A stretch of 42,766 bases of DNA from Asaia bogorensis (GTDB lineage Bacteria; Pseudomonadota; Alphaproteobacteria; SHVZ01). Where the stretch lies: the NCBI GenBank assembly GCA_945897335.1, contig CAMDFP010000007.1, positions 1 through 42,766 on the forward strand, given 5' to 3'. Each line of letters opens with the position of its first letter. Position 1 is the first letter of the stretch. Position numbers and translations under genes: made by a program. This document shows, piece after piece, positions 16,327 through 24,947 of the stretch. Below the pieces are notes generated by a model. That model saw only the letters and a program-made list of their open reading frames with translations. It did no database searches and was not told the DNA's origin.

Positions 16327-19300
16327 GTGAAACGCATCCTATTGCTTTCGCTGGTGCTGGCGTTCGGCGTTGCGACAGCTGTCTCGGCGCATGACACGCC
16401 GGCAGCGAAGCCGGGATCTCCGGCCTCCGCTCAGGCGCTCGCGCAGGCGGCGGATGCAGGATTGTTCAAGAGCCCCTCAGGAGACGCGCCCCTCTCGCGT
16501 GTCCAGACGAAGGCCGACGGTCAGCTGCCGCCGGAAGTCTTCCGCCGCAGGGTGGTGGAGGCGGATCTGGCTTATCTGCAGGCCAAGGTCATGCCGCGGG
16601 TCGCGCCGGCCGATGCCGGCTCGGCCAAGCGGGTCGAGACGAGCGGCGACGCCGTCCGCCTCAACCTCTTCGCCGACGTGGTCGTCGATGCCGTCATCGA
16701 GACCTTCCAGCACACCCAGTCGGGCGACCTCGTCTGGCAGGGCCGGCTCGCCGACGGCAAGGCCGGCTCGGTCCACCTCGTCATCGCCAAGGGCAAGATC
16801 ACCGGCTCGGTGACCGCAGGCGGCATGACCTACGCGATCTTCCCGGACAAGCAGGGCAATACGGTCATCGACCAGATCGATCCGGCCGGCTTCCCCAAGG
16901 TCGGCCCGCACCCGATCCCGGATCCCCCCAAGGGCGAGAAGCGGGGCGACCTGCCCTTCTGGCAGGCGCCGGCGGACGGACCCAGCATCGTCGGCGATCC
17001 CAACAGCATGACGATCGTGACGCTACTGGCGGCCTACACCGATGCGGCCTCGTCCGAGTCGGCCGACATCCAGAGCGAGATCAATCTCGCCGTCAGCCTG
17101 GCCAACACCGCGTTTGCCAATTCCGGCATCAACATCACGCTGCAGCTCGTCGGAACCATCGCCGCCACCTATGTGGAGGCCGGCAGGTCGGCGTCGACGG
17201 TGATCAATGACGCGCGTCTCGGGATGGCGGGTTCCGGCGAGCTGTCCGAGCTCTATGCTGCCCGACGCACCTACGGCGCCGACCTCGTCGCCCTGATCGT
17301 CAGGAACTACAGCGCCTTTCAGGCCTGCGGCATCGGCTACATGCCGCTCAACCCCACCGTCGCCTATGCGCAGTACGGCGTCTCGGCCTCGATGCGCGGG
17401 TCCTGCATCACCAGCAACCAGACCCTGGCGCACGAGATCGGCCACAACATGGGCGTCGCCCATGACCGCTACGCCGTACGGGTCTACAACGAGGGCCCCT
17501 GGTACGGAACGCTTCCCCAGGACTACGACTATTTCGGCTATGTCAGCACCTCGGCACGCGAGATGGACGTCATGTCCTATTCCGACGCCTGCGCCGCCGC
17601 CGGTGTCAGCTGCACGCGGGCGACCCGGTTCAGCAACCCGAGCCGCACCTTCACCAACGGGACCGCCTCGGGCATCTCGCTCGGACAAACCGATCCGGCC
17701 AACAATGCCCGCGTGCTGAACATCAACAAGGACGTGGTGGCGCAGTGGCGGCCGACGACGTCGACGGGCGTCACGCTCACCGTAGTCAAGAGCGGGACCG
17801 GCAGCGGCACGGTCATATCGAGCCCCGACGGCATCAACTGCGGCAGCACCTGCAGCGCCTCGTTCACCGCCGGCCAGGCGGTGGTATTGACCGCAGCGGC
17901 CTCCAGCGGTTCGGTCTTCGCCGGCTGGTCGAACTCGTGCTCCGGCACGTCGGCGGCGACGACCCTCACGCTTTCGGCGAGCGCGTCGTGCGGCGCCACC
18001 TTCACGGCGTCGTCCACCGTCTCGCGGCCGGCGAACGACGCACTCAGCGCCGCCACCGCCATTACCGGCACATCCGGCTCGACCACCGGCAGCAACATCA
18101 ACGGCACCAAGGAAACCAGCGAAGCCAATCATGCCGGCAACTCCGGCGGAAAGTCGGTGTGGTGGACCTGGACCCCGAGCGGCAGCGGCAGCACCACGAT
18201 CACCACGGTCGGCAGCAGCTTCGACACGCTGCTCGCGGTCTACACGGGCACCGCCGTCGCGTCGCTCACCGCCGTGACCTCGAACGACGACATCTCGACC
18301 TCGACCCTGCAGAGCTCGGTCACCTTCACCGCGACCGCCGGCCAGGCCTATCTGATCGCGGTCGATGGCTACTCCGCCGCCTCCGGATCGATCGTGCTGA
18401 ACTGGACGCAGACGGTCGGCACGACCGGGCCTACGAACAACGCCTTCTCGAGTGCGATCGCGCTGACCTCGGCCTCCGGAACCACCAGCGGCAGCAACGC
18501 GTCGGCGACGAAGGAAACCAGCGAGCCGCGCCATGCCGGCAACGGCGGCGGCGCCTCGGTGTGGTGGAAGATCACGCCGACCGCGGCCGGCCGGGTCACC
18601 GTCAACACGGCGGGAAGCAGCTTCGATACGCTGCTCGCCGTCTACACCGGCTCGTCCGTCAGCCAGCTGACGACCGTCACCTCGAACGACGATACCGGCG
18701 CCACGCTGCAGAGCGCCGTCTCCTTCACGGCGACGGCCGGAACCACCTACTACATCGCCGTCGACGGCTATGACGGCGCGACCGGCAGCATCGTCCTCGC
18801 CTATACCGGCGGACCGTCGGCGACGTTCACGGCCCAGACCGGTTGGTGGTGGGCGCCGACGTCGCCTGGCACCGCTCTCGGCATCGAGCAGTCGGGAACG
18901 AACCTCTTCGTCAGCGCCTATTTCTACGATACCGATGGGACGGCCGTCTGGTACGCCGCCATGGGCCCGATCAGCGGCAGCACCTTCAGCGGCAGCCTGG
19001 TCGAATACCGCGGCGGCCAGACGTTGAACGGCGCCTATCAGGCACCATCGGTTCGACAGATCCTCGGCACCCTCACGATCCTGTTCACCAGCGCCACCAC
19101 TGCCACCGTCTCCTGGCCCGGGGGGGCGACGCTGGCGATCGAGCGCTTCAACATCGTCTCCGGCGGGGTCACGGCTGGCAGCGAGACCAGCGATCCGGAG
19201 AAGGGCTGGTGGTGGAGCTCGACCGAGTCCGGGCGGGGCTTCTTCCTTGAGACCCAGGGCAGTACCCGCGCCTTCTACATGGCGAGCTACATGTACGACG

Positions 19301-19545
19301 CCGACGGCTCGGCGGTCTGGTACGTGACCTCGGGCACCCTCCAGGCCGGCGTGTTCGGCGTCGGATCGATCTATACCGGCTATCTCGTCGAGTACTCCGG
19401 CGGACAGACCCTCGGCGGGACCTGGCAATCACCGTCGCTCGCCGGATTGCGGGGAGCGATCACTGTGGAGTTCACCAGCTCGACCCAGGCGACTCTGACC
19501 TTGCCATCCGGCGCGCAGGTGGCGCTGACGCGCTTCACGTTCTGA
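16327..19545 (+). CDS. Secreted reprolysin-like zinc metalloprotease with PPC and C-terminal repeat domains
   Basis: The start is the GTG at 16327, six bases after GGAGGA, giving 1,072 residues. A signal peptide (KRILLLSLVLAFGVATAVSA) is followed by a propeptide. The catalytic domain has HEIGHNMGVAHD, with H369, H373 and H379 as zinc ligands, E370 as catalytic base, and M416 as the Met-turn in DVMSYSDAC. Residues about 481-561 form a bacterial Ig-like/InlB-type repeat containing three cysteines. Two pre-peptidase C-terminal (PPC) domains follow at about 567-695 and 702-828. Two copies of a domain opening GWWW lie at about 839-946 and 960-1072. The protein should be exported and mature by loss of propeptide and perhaps of C-terminal domains. 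It stands alone, and its target is unknown. Confidence 0.92.
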   Translation: MKRILLLSLVLAFGVATAVSAHDTPAAKPGSPASAQALAQAADAGLFKSPSGDAPLSRVQTKADGQLPPEVFRRRVVEADLAYLQAKVMPRVAPADAGSAKRVETSGDAVRLNLFADVVVDAVIETFQHTQSGDLVWQGRLADGKAGSVHLVIAKGKITGSVTAGGMTYAIFPDKQGNTVIDQIDPAGFPKVGPHPIPDPPKGEKRGDLPFWQAPADGPSIVGDPNSMTIVTLLAAYTDAASSESADIQSEINLAVSLANTAFANSGINITLQLVGTIAATYVEAGRSASTVINDARLGMAGSGELSELYAARRTYGADLVALIVRNYSAFQACGIGYMPLNPTVAYAQYGVSASMRGSCITSNQTLAHEIGHNMGVAHDRYAVRVYNEGPWYGTLPQDYDYFGYVSTSAREMDVMSYSDACAAAGVSCTRATRFSNPSRTFTNGTASGISLGQTDPANNARVLNINKDVVAQWRPTTSTGVTLTVVKSGTGSGTVISSPDGINCGSTCSASFTAGQAVVLTAAASSGSVFAGWSNSCSGTSAATTLTLSASASCGATFTASSTVSRPANDALSAATAITGTSGSTTGSNINGTKETSEANHAGNSGGKSVWWTWTPSGSGSTTITTVGSSFDTLLAVYTGTAVASLTAVTSNDDISTSTLQSSVTFTATAGQAYLIAVDGYSAASGSIVLNWTQTVGTTGPTNNAFSSAIALTSASGTTSGSNASATKETSEPRHAGNGGGASVWWKITPTAAGRVTVNTAGSSFDTLLAVYTGSSVSQLTTVTSNDDTGATLQSAVSFTATAGTTYYIAVDGYDGATGSIVLAYTGGPSATFTAQTGWWWAPTSPGTALGIEQSGTNLFVSAYFYDTDGTAVWYAAMGPISGSTFSGSLVEYRGGQTLNGAYQAPSVRQILGTLTILFTSATTATVSWPGGATLAIERFNIVSGGVTAGSETSDPEKGWWWSSTESGRGFFLETQGSTRAFYMASYMYDADGSAVWYVTSGTLQAGVFGVGSIYTGYLVEYSGGQTLGGTWQSPSLAGLRGAITVEFTSSTQATLTLPSGAQVALTRFTF

Positions 19546-19561
19546 GGATGGCAGGAGTCGG

Positions 19562-19590
19562 TTGACAGGCTGCGCGACTTGACGCGCGAT
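19562..19590 (+). promoter_or_regulatory. Possible promoter of the aldo/keto reductase gene
   Basis: TTGACA at 19562-19567 is a perfect -35 hexamer in the 75-base gap before the aldo/keto reductase gene. About 17 bases further the sequence is CGCGAT, a poor -10. A second TTGACG follows at 19579. The match is weak as a whole and could be chance. Confidence 0.3.
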
Positions 19591-19620
19591 GGCGCCCGCC
19601 AGCGAAAGACGGAGCCTGCC

Positions 19621-20643
19621 ATGGACTATCGCCGTGTCGGCCGCACCGGCCTCAAGGTCTCGGAGATCTGCCTCGGCACCATGACCTTCGGTCACGGCGC
19701 CGACCAGGCGGAGACCGACCGCATCGTCGGAACCTCGCTCGATGCCGGCGTCACCTTCTTCGATACCGCCGACGGCTACAATGCCGGCCAGTCCGAGATC
19801 ATGCTGGGGAAGGCGCTGGGCCAGCGCCGGAAGCAGACCGTCATCGCCAGCAAGGTGTTCAACCCGACCGGGCCGGGGCCGAACGATTCCGGCATGTCGC
19901 GCTCCCACATCCTCGACAACATCGAGTCCAGCCTGAAGCGGCTCGGCACCGACTATCTCGACCTCTACTACATCCATCACGTCGACATCGAGACGCCGCT
20001 TGACGAGATGCTAAGGGCCTTCGACGACCTGGTCCGCCAGGGCAAGGTCCGCTACATCGCCTGCAGCAACTACGAGGCCTGGCGGCTGATGGAGGCGATG
20101 TGGATCTCCGACAGCCGGGGCCTCGAGCGCTTCGCCTGCCACCAGCCGCAATACAGCCTGGTGGTGCGCGACATCGAGGAAGAGATCGTGCCGGCCTGCG
20201 AGCTGAAAGGGCTCGGCGTCGTCTGCTGGTCGCCGCTCGCCGGAGGCTATCTCGGCGGCAAGTACAAGCCGGGCGAGAGCAAGGTCGCCGGCACCCGCTC
20301 GGCCGAGGGCTGGGCCTACCCGTCGAAATACTTCTGCCCCCAGGCGGATGCCGTGCTCGCCGCCTTGCTGGCGGCGGCAAAGGAGATCGGCCGCAGTCCC
20401 GCCGAGGTGGCGCTCCGCTGGGTGCTCGACCGGCCGTTCATGACCAGCGCCATCGTCGGCGCGCGGACGGCGGCGCAGGCGGCCGAGTCGATGAAGGCCG
20501 GCGGTTGGCGCCTGCCGGAGGCGATCTACAGGAAGCTTGAAGAGGTCTCGTCCCTGCCGCCGAGATACCCACGATCGATGGAGACGGGAATGGATCAGCG
20601 CCGCGCCGCCGCCGTGAAGATGCCGGGGATGAAGACCTCATGA
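19621..20643 (+). CDS. Aldo/keto reductase
   Basis: This is a 340-residue (beta/alpha)8 oxidoreductase starting at MDYRRVGRTGLKVSEICLGT. The catalytic tetrad is complete: D48 and Y53 in FFDTADGYNAGQSE, K78 in VIASKVFN and H119 in LYYIHHVD. The C-terminal SAIVGARTAAQ region is the usual NADPH-phosphate site. The overall form resembles the bacterial YajO/Tas-like group (AKR11-13) that reduces aldehydes or ketones. The stop codon overlaps the next start as ATGA, so it is made with the PEP mutase-family enzyme. A shared pathway with a 2-keto or 2-hydroxy acid is plausible but not shown. The next upstream gene, the metalloprotease, is probably a separate unit. Confidence 0.9.
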   Translation: MDYRRVGRTGLKVSEICLGTMTFGHGADQAETDRIVGTSLDAGVTFFDTADGYNAGQSEIMLGKALGQRRKQTVIASKVFNPTGPGPNDSGMSRSHILDNIESSLKRLGTDYLDLYYIHHVDIETPLDEMLRAFDDLVRQGKVRYIACSNYEAWRLMEAMWISDSRGLERFACHQPQYSLVVRDIEEEIVPACELKGLGVVCWSPLAGGYLGGKYKPGESKVAGTRSAEGWAYPSKYFCPQADAVLAALLAAAKEIGRSPAEVALRWVLDRPFMTSAIVGARTAAQAAESMKAGGWRLPEAIYRKLEEVSSLPPRYPRSMETGMDQRRAAAVKMPGMKTS

Positions 20644-21509
20644 GCTCGCCTGCCGATCGTCTCAGGAAGGTGCTGAAGCGCGGCCGCCTGACCGTCCCCA
20701 GCTGCTATGACGCGCTCGGGTTCCGCATGGTGCATCAGGCCGGATTCCCGGCCGGATTCCTCTCAGGCTTCTCCGTCTCGGCGGCGAAGCTCGGCGTGCC
20801 CGATGCCGGGCTCCTCTCTTATGGCGAGATGGCGAGCCAGGCGCGCGACGTCGCTGCCTCGGCGCCGATGCCGCTGATCGTCGATGCCGATACCGGCTTC
20901 GGCAATGCCCAGAACGTGCAGCGGACGGTACGGGGCCTCGCCTCGGCCGGTGCCGCCTGCCTGATGCTGGAAGACCAGGAGAGCCCGAAGCGCGACTTCG
21001 GCGCACCGGGCGCGGTTGTCTCCCGCACCGACGCGCTGCGTCGAGTGAAGGCGGCGGTGCAGGCCCGTGACGCAGGATCCGACATCCTGATCATCGGCCG
21101 CACCGATGCCCGCAATGCCGCCGGCGCCGCCAGCGGCATGAAGGAGGCGCTGTGGCGTGCCAACGCCTTCGCCGATCTCGGCGCCGACATCCTGTTCGTC
21201 ACCGGGCCGCATGACCGGAAAGAGCTGGAGCGCATCCGGGCGGCGACCAAGCTGCCGCTGATCGTTCAGGTCGACGAACCCGGCCGTGCGCCGCTGACGC
21301 CTTCGGACGTCCACAAGCTGGGATTCACCATCGCGCTCTACGGTGTGACCCTGGTCTTCGCCGCCGCCGGCGCCTTCCGCGACGCCATCGCCCACATGAA
21401 GGCCGGCCGGCCGCTGCCACCCGAGCGTGCGGTCACGCCGGCCACGATGGCGGAGATCGTCGGCGTCCCCGCCTATCTCCAGGTCGACAAGGACCTGAGG
21501 AAGCGCTGA
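20640..21509 (+). CDS. Isocitrate lyase/PEP mutase superfamily enzyme
   Basis: This 289-residue TIM barrel carries the family marks: SCYDALGFRMVHQAGF near residue 21, LSGFSVSA, PLIVDADTGFGNAQNV with D82 and D84 as metal ligands, and LEDQESPKRDFGAPG with E111 and D112. At residues 117-121 the active-site loop reads KRDFG where isocitrate, methylisocitrate and oxaloacetate-cleaving members usually have K-K/R-C-G-H. The catalytic cysteine is missing. That argues against a classical lyase and leaves hydrolase-, mutase- or decarboxylase-type activity on a C3-C5 acid. IGRTDARN at about 152-159 is normal. It is coupled to the aldo/keto reductase gene by a four-base overlap. Confidence 0.88.
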   Translation: MSSPADRLRKVLKRGRLTVPSCYDALGFRMVHQAGFPAGFLSGFSVSAAKLGVPDAGLLSYGEMASQARDVAASAPMPLIVDADTGFGNAQNVQRTVRGLASAGAACLMLEDQESPKRDFGAPGAVVSRTDALRRVKAAVQARDAGSDILIIGRTDARNAAGAASGMKEALWRANAFADLGADILFVTGPHDRKELERIRAATKLPLIVQVDEPGRAPLTPSDVHKLGFTIALYGVTLVFAAAGAFRDAIAHMKAGRPLPPERAVTPATMAEIVGVPAYLQVDKDLRKR

Positions 21510-21520
21510 GTGTGTTTTGC

Positions 21521-21661
21521 CCCCTCTCCCGGCGAAGCCGGGGGAGGGACGGGGTGGGGGCCGAGCGAAGCGAGGGGTTCTCGTTTTGGCAAGCGGCACA
21601 AGTACAACCTCGCTTCGCTCGCCCCCACCCTGCCCTCCCCCGCGTACGACGCGGGAGAGGG
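21521..21661. repeat. Palindromic intergenic repeat between convergent genes
   Basis: Two arms of about 55 bases (21521-21575 and 21607-21661) are inverted copies of each other. The inner ends pair as CGAGCGAAGCGAGG with CCTCGCTTCGCTCG. The outer ends carry the CCCTCTCCC / GGGAGAGGG theme. Each arm also contains its own short hairpin, for example CTCCCGGC-GAA-GCCGGGGGAG. The style is that of dispersed REP-like elements of alphaproteobacteria. It fills almost all of the gap between two convergent stop codons and may end transcription from both sides. Confidence 0.75.
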
Positions 21662-21668
21662 TTCCGAA

Positions 21669-23033
21669 CTAGCGTTCGTAGCGGTTCGAGGCTTCCTTCG
21701 CGGCTTCCGCCTCGGGCTTCAGCGTGGAGCCGGTCGCGTAGAGCTCGGCGACCTTGCCGCGCTTACGGATGCGCCGCACCTTCTCGCCATAGCTGGCGAA
21801 GCCGCCGGCCTCGGCGACGCGGCCCCTGTCGCGGCCCGAGACCTCGATCTCGCTCGCGTCCATGAAGGGATCGAGCAGCGAGGGCGTCGCCACCATCACG
21901 CGATCGCCCATCGGCACCAGGTCGAAGCAGCCCCAGAGGCTCCACCAGCGTCCGGTCCAGTCGGCGATCCGCCGCGCCGGAACGCCGCGCTGGTGGAAGC
22001 GCCTGAGGATGTGCATGCAGCCGTCGAGGAACTGGTGCGATAGGCCGTCGGCGGCGTTGGTGAGTATCGAGATCGTCAGATCGTGCGCCGGGATCGTCGC
22101 GGTGCGGGTGATGAATCCCGGGAAGCCGCCGGAGTGGCCGAAATGGTCCCAGCCGCCGAGCGTGCCCGAGATCGTGCCGAGCCCGTACCAGCGCTCGAGC
22201 TGGGAATGAGGCACCTTCCAGTGGCGGCGCGACATCTCGCGCCGGCTGGCGACGGAGAGGATGCTCTTCTTCGCACCAGGCGAGAGCTGGTTGAAGAACA
22301 AGGCCAGGTCATGCGCGGTCGAGACGAAGCCGGTCGCCGAGGCGAGGCCGTTGGTCGGCGTGTCGCTCGGCAGGATGACGCGGCGGCCGAGCGGAAGCTT
22401 CGAGGAATGGCCCTTTGCCAGCGGCGCGCCCTTCGCCAGCGGCATGTCGGGGCGGGTCTCCCCGAGACCGGCGGCGTCCACCACCTCGCGCTTGATCCAG
22501 GCGTTGTAGCCCTCCCCGGTCACCGCCTCGATGACCTGGCCGGCGAGGCCGTAGCCGTGGTTCGAGTACTTCATGCGCAGATTGGCGTCGATCGGCTGCG
22601 GCTCGGCGAGTTCCTTCAGGAACTCCTTGGCGCTGAGGAAGGGCCGGCGATGGGTCCACTGGCCGGTGTCCTTGCCATCGCGGATGATGCCGGCGGTGTG
22701 CGAGAGCAGCTGCGCAACAGTCGCCTTCGCCACTGTCGGGTGCAGGCCCTTCACGTAGCGGCCGGCCGGATCGTCGAGCTGCAGCTTGCCCTTCTCGCGC
22801 AGCTTCATGATGCCGGCGGCGGTGAAGCTCTTGGAATGCGAGGCGACGCGCATCAGATGCCGCGGCGTCAGCTCGACCTTGCGATCCGCATTGGCGTAGC
22901 CCCAGGCCTGCTCCAGCACCACCTTGCCCTTGTACGCGATCGCCAGCGCGCAGCCCGGCTGCTCGGTCAGGCGCATCTGGAAGCCGAGCCACTCGGGGAT
23001 GTAGTCGAGGGCGGCTGAGAGCCATCTGTCCAT
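21669..23033 (-). CDS. Serine hydrolase, class C beta-lactamase-like
   Basis: The protein has 454 residues from the ATG at 23033; an upstream extension looks non-coding. The active-site motifs are S65-H-S-K68 in RVASHSKSFTA, Y156-S-N158 in MKYSNHGYGLAG, and HSG in HFGHSGGFPG in place of K-T-G. There is no signal peptide, so it is not a periplasmic beta-lactamase. It is more likely a cytoplasmic esterase, peptidase or D-amino acid amidase. The C-terminal 120 residues (after WTGRWWSLWGCFDLVPMG) form an extra beta-rich domain seen in many such hydrolases. It follows an MFS transporter gene by 70 bases on the same strand, so it may act on an imported ester, amide or peptide. Confidence 0.88.
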   Translation of the reverse strand: MDRWLSAALDYIPEWLGFQMRLTEQPGCALAIAYKGKVVLEQAWGYANADRKVELTPRHLMRVASHSKSFTAAGIMKLREKGKLQLDDPAGRYVKGLHPTVAKATVAQLLSHTAGIIRDGKDTGQWTHRRPFLSAKEFLKELAEPQPIDANLRMKYSNHGYGLAGQVIEAVTGEGYNAWIKREVVDAAGLGETRPDMPLAKGAPLAKGHSSKLPLGRRVILPSDTPTNGLASATGFVSTAHDLALFFNQLSPGAKKSILSVASRREMSRRHWKVPHSQLERWYGLGTISGTLGGWDHFGHSGGFPGFITRTATIPAHDLTISILTNAADGLSHQFLDGCMHILRRFHQRGVPARRIADWTGRWWSLWGCFDLVPMGDRVMVATPSLLDPFMDASEIEVSGRDRGRVAEAGGFASYGEKVRRIRKRGKVAELYATGSTLKPEAEAAKEASNRYER

Positions 23034-23103
23034 GGGGTCGTCTCTTCTTTTCTTAGGGAATGGGCGAAGATAGCGAGGGAAGGGAGGGCGCGGCAAATAC
23101 CGA

Positions 23104-24333
23104 TCAGGCGATTGCCAGCCGGCGCGGGCGCATGGAGAGGAGCCAGAGCGCGATCCCCACATTCACCAGGTTCCAGGCGATGCCGTTGATGAAGGCTGCC
23201 TGGTAGGAGCCGGTGAGATCGAAGATGGCGCCCGAGAGCCAGCCGCCGGCGGCCATGCCGACGATGGTCGACATCAGCACCAGGCCGACCCGCGTTCCCG
23301 CCTCCTCGGCCGGCAGGTGCTCGCGCACGATGATGGCGTAGCTCGGCACGATGCCACCCTGGGCCAGGCCGAACAGCGCCGAGACGACGTAGAGCGACAT
23401 CAGCCCGTCGAAGGGCAGATAGAAGAAGAGCGTCAGGCATTGCAGCGCCGAGCCCAGCAGCAGCGTGCGGACGCCGCCGATGCGATCGCAGATCCAGCCC
23501 GAGGCGAGTCGGCTGACCACGCCGCAGCCCAGCATCAGCGCCAGCATCTCGGCCCCGCGGGCCACGCCGTAACCGAGGTCACCGCAATAGGCGACGATAT
23601 GGACCTGCGGCATCGCCATGGCGAGGCAGCAGGTGATACCGGCGATGATCAGCATGGTCTGCAGCGTGCCGGCGGAGACCGGCAGCTTGCCCAGCGTGCC
23701 GCCGGCGCCGGTCGAGGCGCCGTGGCCGCGAGGCGAGGGCCGCCTCAGCAGAAGCGCCAGCGGCAGCATGGTGACGAGGCAGACGACGCCGATCGCCATG
23801 TAGGTGTGACGCCAGCCGATGACCTCGACCAGGTTCTGGATGATCGGCGGCCATACGGTGCCGGAGAGGTAGTTGCCGCTGGCGCAGATGCCGACGGCCA
23901 TGCCGCGGCGACGGTCGAACCAGTGCGAGACGTCGGCGACCAGCGGCCCGAACACCACCGAGCAGCCGAGGAAGCCGATGCCGATGCCCTGGAAGACGAT
24001 GAACAGCCAGAGGCTGCTGCTCAAGGCGGCGCCGACATATCCCACGCAGAGCATCACGCCGCCGAGCAGGATCGGCACGACGACGCCGAAACGGTCGGCG
24101 AGCCTCCCCATGAAGACGCTGCCGGCGGCGAAGCCCATCATCGTCGCGGTGTAGGGGATCGAGGCGCCGCCGCGGGCGACGCCGAACTCGGCCTGCACCG
24201 CCGGGAGGACGACGACCACCGACCACATGCCGACACCGCCGATGGTGGCGATCAGCAGCGAGATCCAGAGACGCGTCCAGGCATAGGGCGACTCGATGCC
24301 TGCGGCATCGCCGGCCGTCGTGGAATGAGACAC
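23104..24333 (-). CDS. MFS transporter (monocarboxylate/OFA-like)
   Basis: This 409-residue protein has 12 hydrophobic segments. It starts with a GTG at 24333. The loop FMGRLADRFGVVVPILLGG carries the MFS A-motif form G-R-L-A-D-R-F-G. DRRRGMAVGICASGNYLSGTVWP (residues quoted here only by ends DRRRGMA and LSGTVWP) is typical of the oxalate/formate-monocarboxylate group. It probably imports or exports an organic anion. It is the first gene of a pair with the serine hydrolase. It is divergent from the NTF2-like gene, with about 150 bases between the likely starts. Confidence 0.9.
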   Translation of the reverse strand: MSHSTTAGDAAGIESPYAWTRLWISLLIATIGGVGMWSVVVVLPAVQAEFGVARGGASIPYTATMMGFAAGSVFMGRLADRFGVVVPILLGGVMLCVGYVGAALSSSLWLFIVFQGIGIGFLGCSVVFGPLVADVSHWFDRRRGMAVGICASGNYLSGTVWPPIIQNLVEVIGWRHTYMAIGVVCLVTMLPLALLLRRPSPRGHGASTGAGGTLGKLPVSAGTLQTMLIIAGITCCLAMAMPQVHIVAYCGDLGYGVARGAEMLALMLGCGVVSRLASGWICDRIGGVRTLLLGSALQCLTLFFYLPFDGLMSLYVVSALFGLAQGGIVPSYAIIVREHLPAEEAGTRVGLVLMSTIVGMAAGGWLSGAIFDLTGSYQAAFINGIAWNLVNVGIALWLLSMRPRRLAIA

Positions 24334-24482
24334 GGATGACCGTTCCCGAGGATGGGCCGGGGGATGGGGGAGGGCGCCGGACCCCGGCGTCCGCGCCGCT
24401 TCACCCTTACGGCGGGAATAGGCTCCCGGTCCAGCAAGATTGCCGGTCGAGCGGGCGGCGTGCGCGGCTTATCATCCTGCCC

Positions 24483-24863
24483 ATGAGTGAAACCGAGATC
24501 CGGTCACAGCGGCGGCGGACCAATAAGCTGATCGCCGAACACAAGGCCGAGCGCCTCCGGCCGCTTTTTGATGCAGAGATCAGGCTGATCGCCGGCGACG
24601 GCACGCTGATCCAGGGCGCCGATGCCGTCGTCGAAGCCTTCGCCGGACAGTTTGAGGACGCGACTTTCGTCACGTACCTCCGCACCACCGAGTCGGTGAC
24701 GATCGACGGAGACGGCAAACGTGCCGCCGAGCCCGGGACCTGGGTCGCGACATGGCGCGGTCCGCGTGGCGACATGCATGTCTCCGGGCGCTATCTCGCG
24801 GTCTGGAAGAAGACCGGCAATCAGTGGGTGATCGAATCCGAGCTCTTCATCACGCTCGCCTGA
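24483..24863 (+). CDS. SnoaL/DUF4440-like (NTF2-fold) protein
   Basis: The protein has 126 residues from the ATG at 24483; an earlier in-frame ATG at 24336 adds a low-complexity tail and is less likely. An opening helix (NKLIAEHKAERLRPLFD) is followed by the strand pattern of the NTF2 fold. The last part, GRYLAVWKKTGNQWVIESELF, is the signature end of DUF4440/SnoaL-like proteins. These are small cone-shaped proteins that bind or isomerise hydrophobic ligands, or act as immunity-like partners. No function is apparent here. It is alone between the MFS gene and azlC. Confidence 0.8.
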   Translation: MSETEIRSQRRRTNKLIAEHKAERLRPLFDAEIRLIAGDGTLIQGADAVVEAFAGQFEDATFVTYLRTTESVTIDGDGKRAAEPGTWVATWRGPRGDMHVSGRYLAVWKKTGNQWVIESELFITLA

Positions 24864-24947
24864 CACCGCGGCGTTTCGCGCGCCTTGGCGGCTGTAGCGC
24901 GCATGATAATGTGATCTCCAATCTCCACTCCCCCGGTTTTTCCCCTC

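Noticed and set aside
17023-19428. Very long open frame (about 800 codons) on the minus strand opposite the metalloprotease gene
   Set aside because: It is an antisense shadow. GC-rich codon bias leaves such frames open, its translation is arginine-, glycine- and alanine-rich without domains, and the opposite strand has clear protein motifs.
21521-21661. CRISPR array or insertion sequence end
   Set aside because: There are only two inverted arms, with no regular direct repeats, spacers, transposase or target duplication.
24864-24947. GCGCGC-type weak hairpin after the NTF2-like gene
   Set aside because: The six-base self-complementary arms around a 13-base loop are easily explained by base composition.
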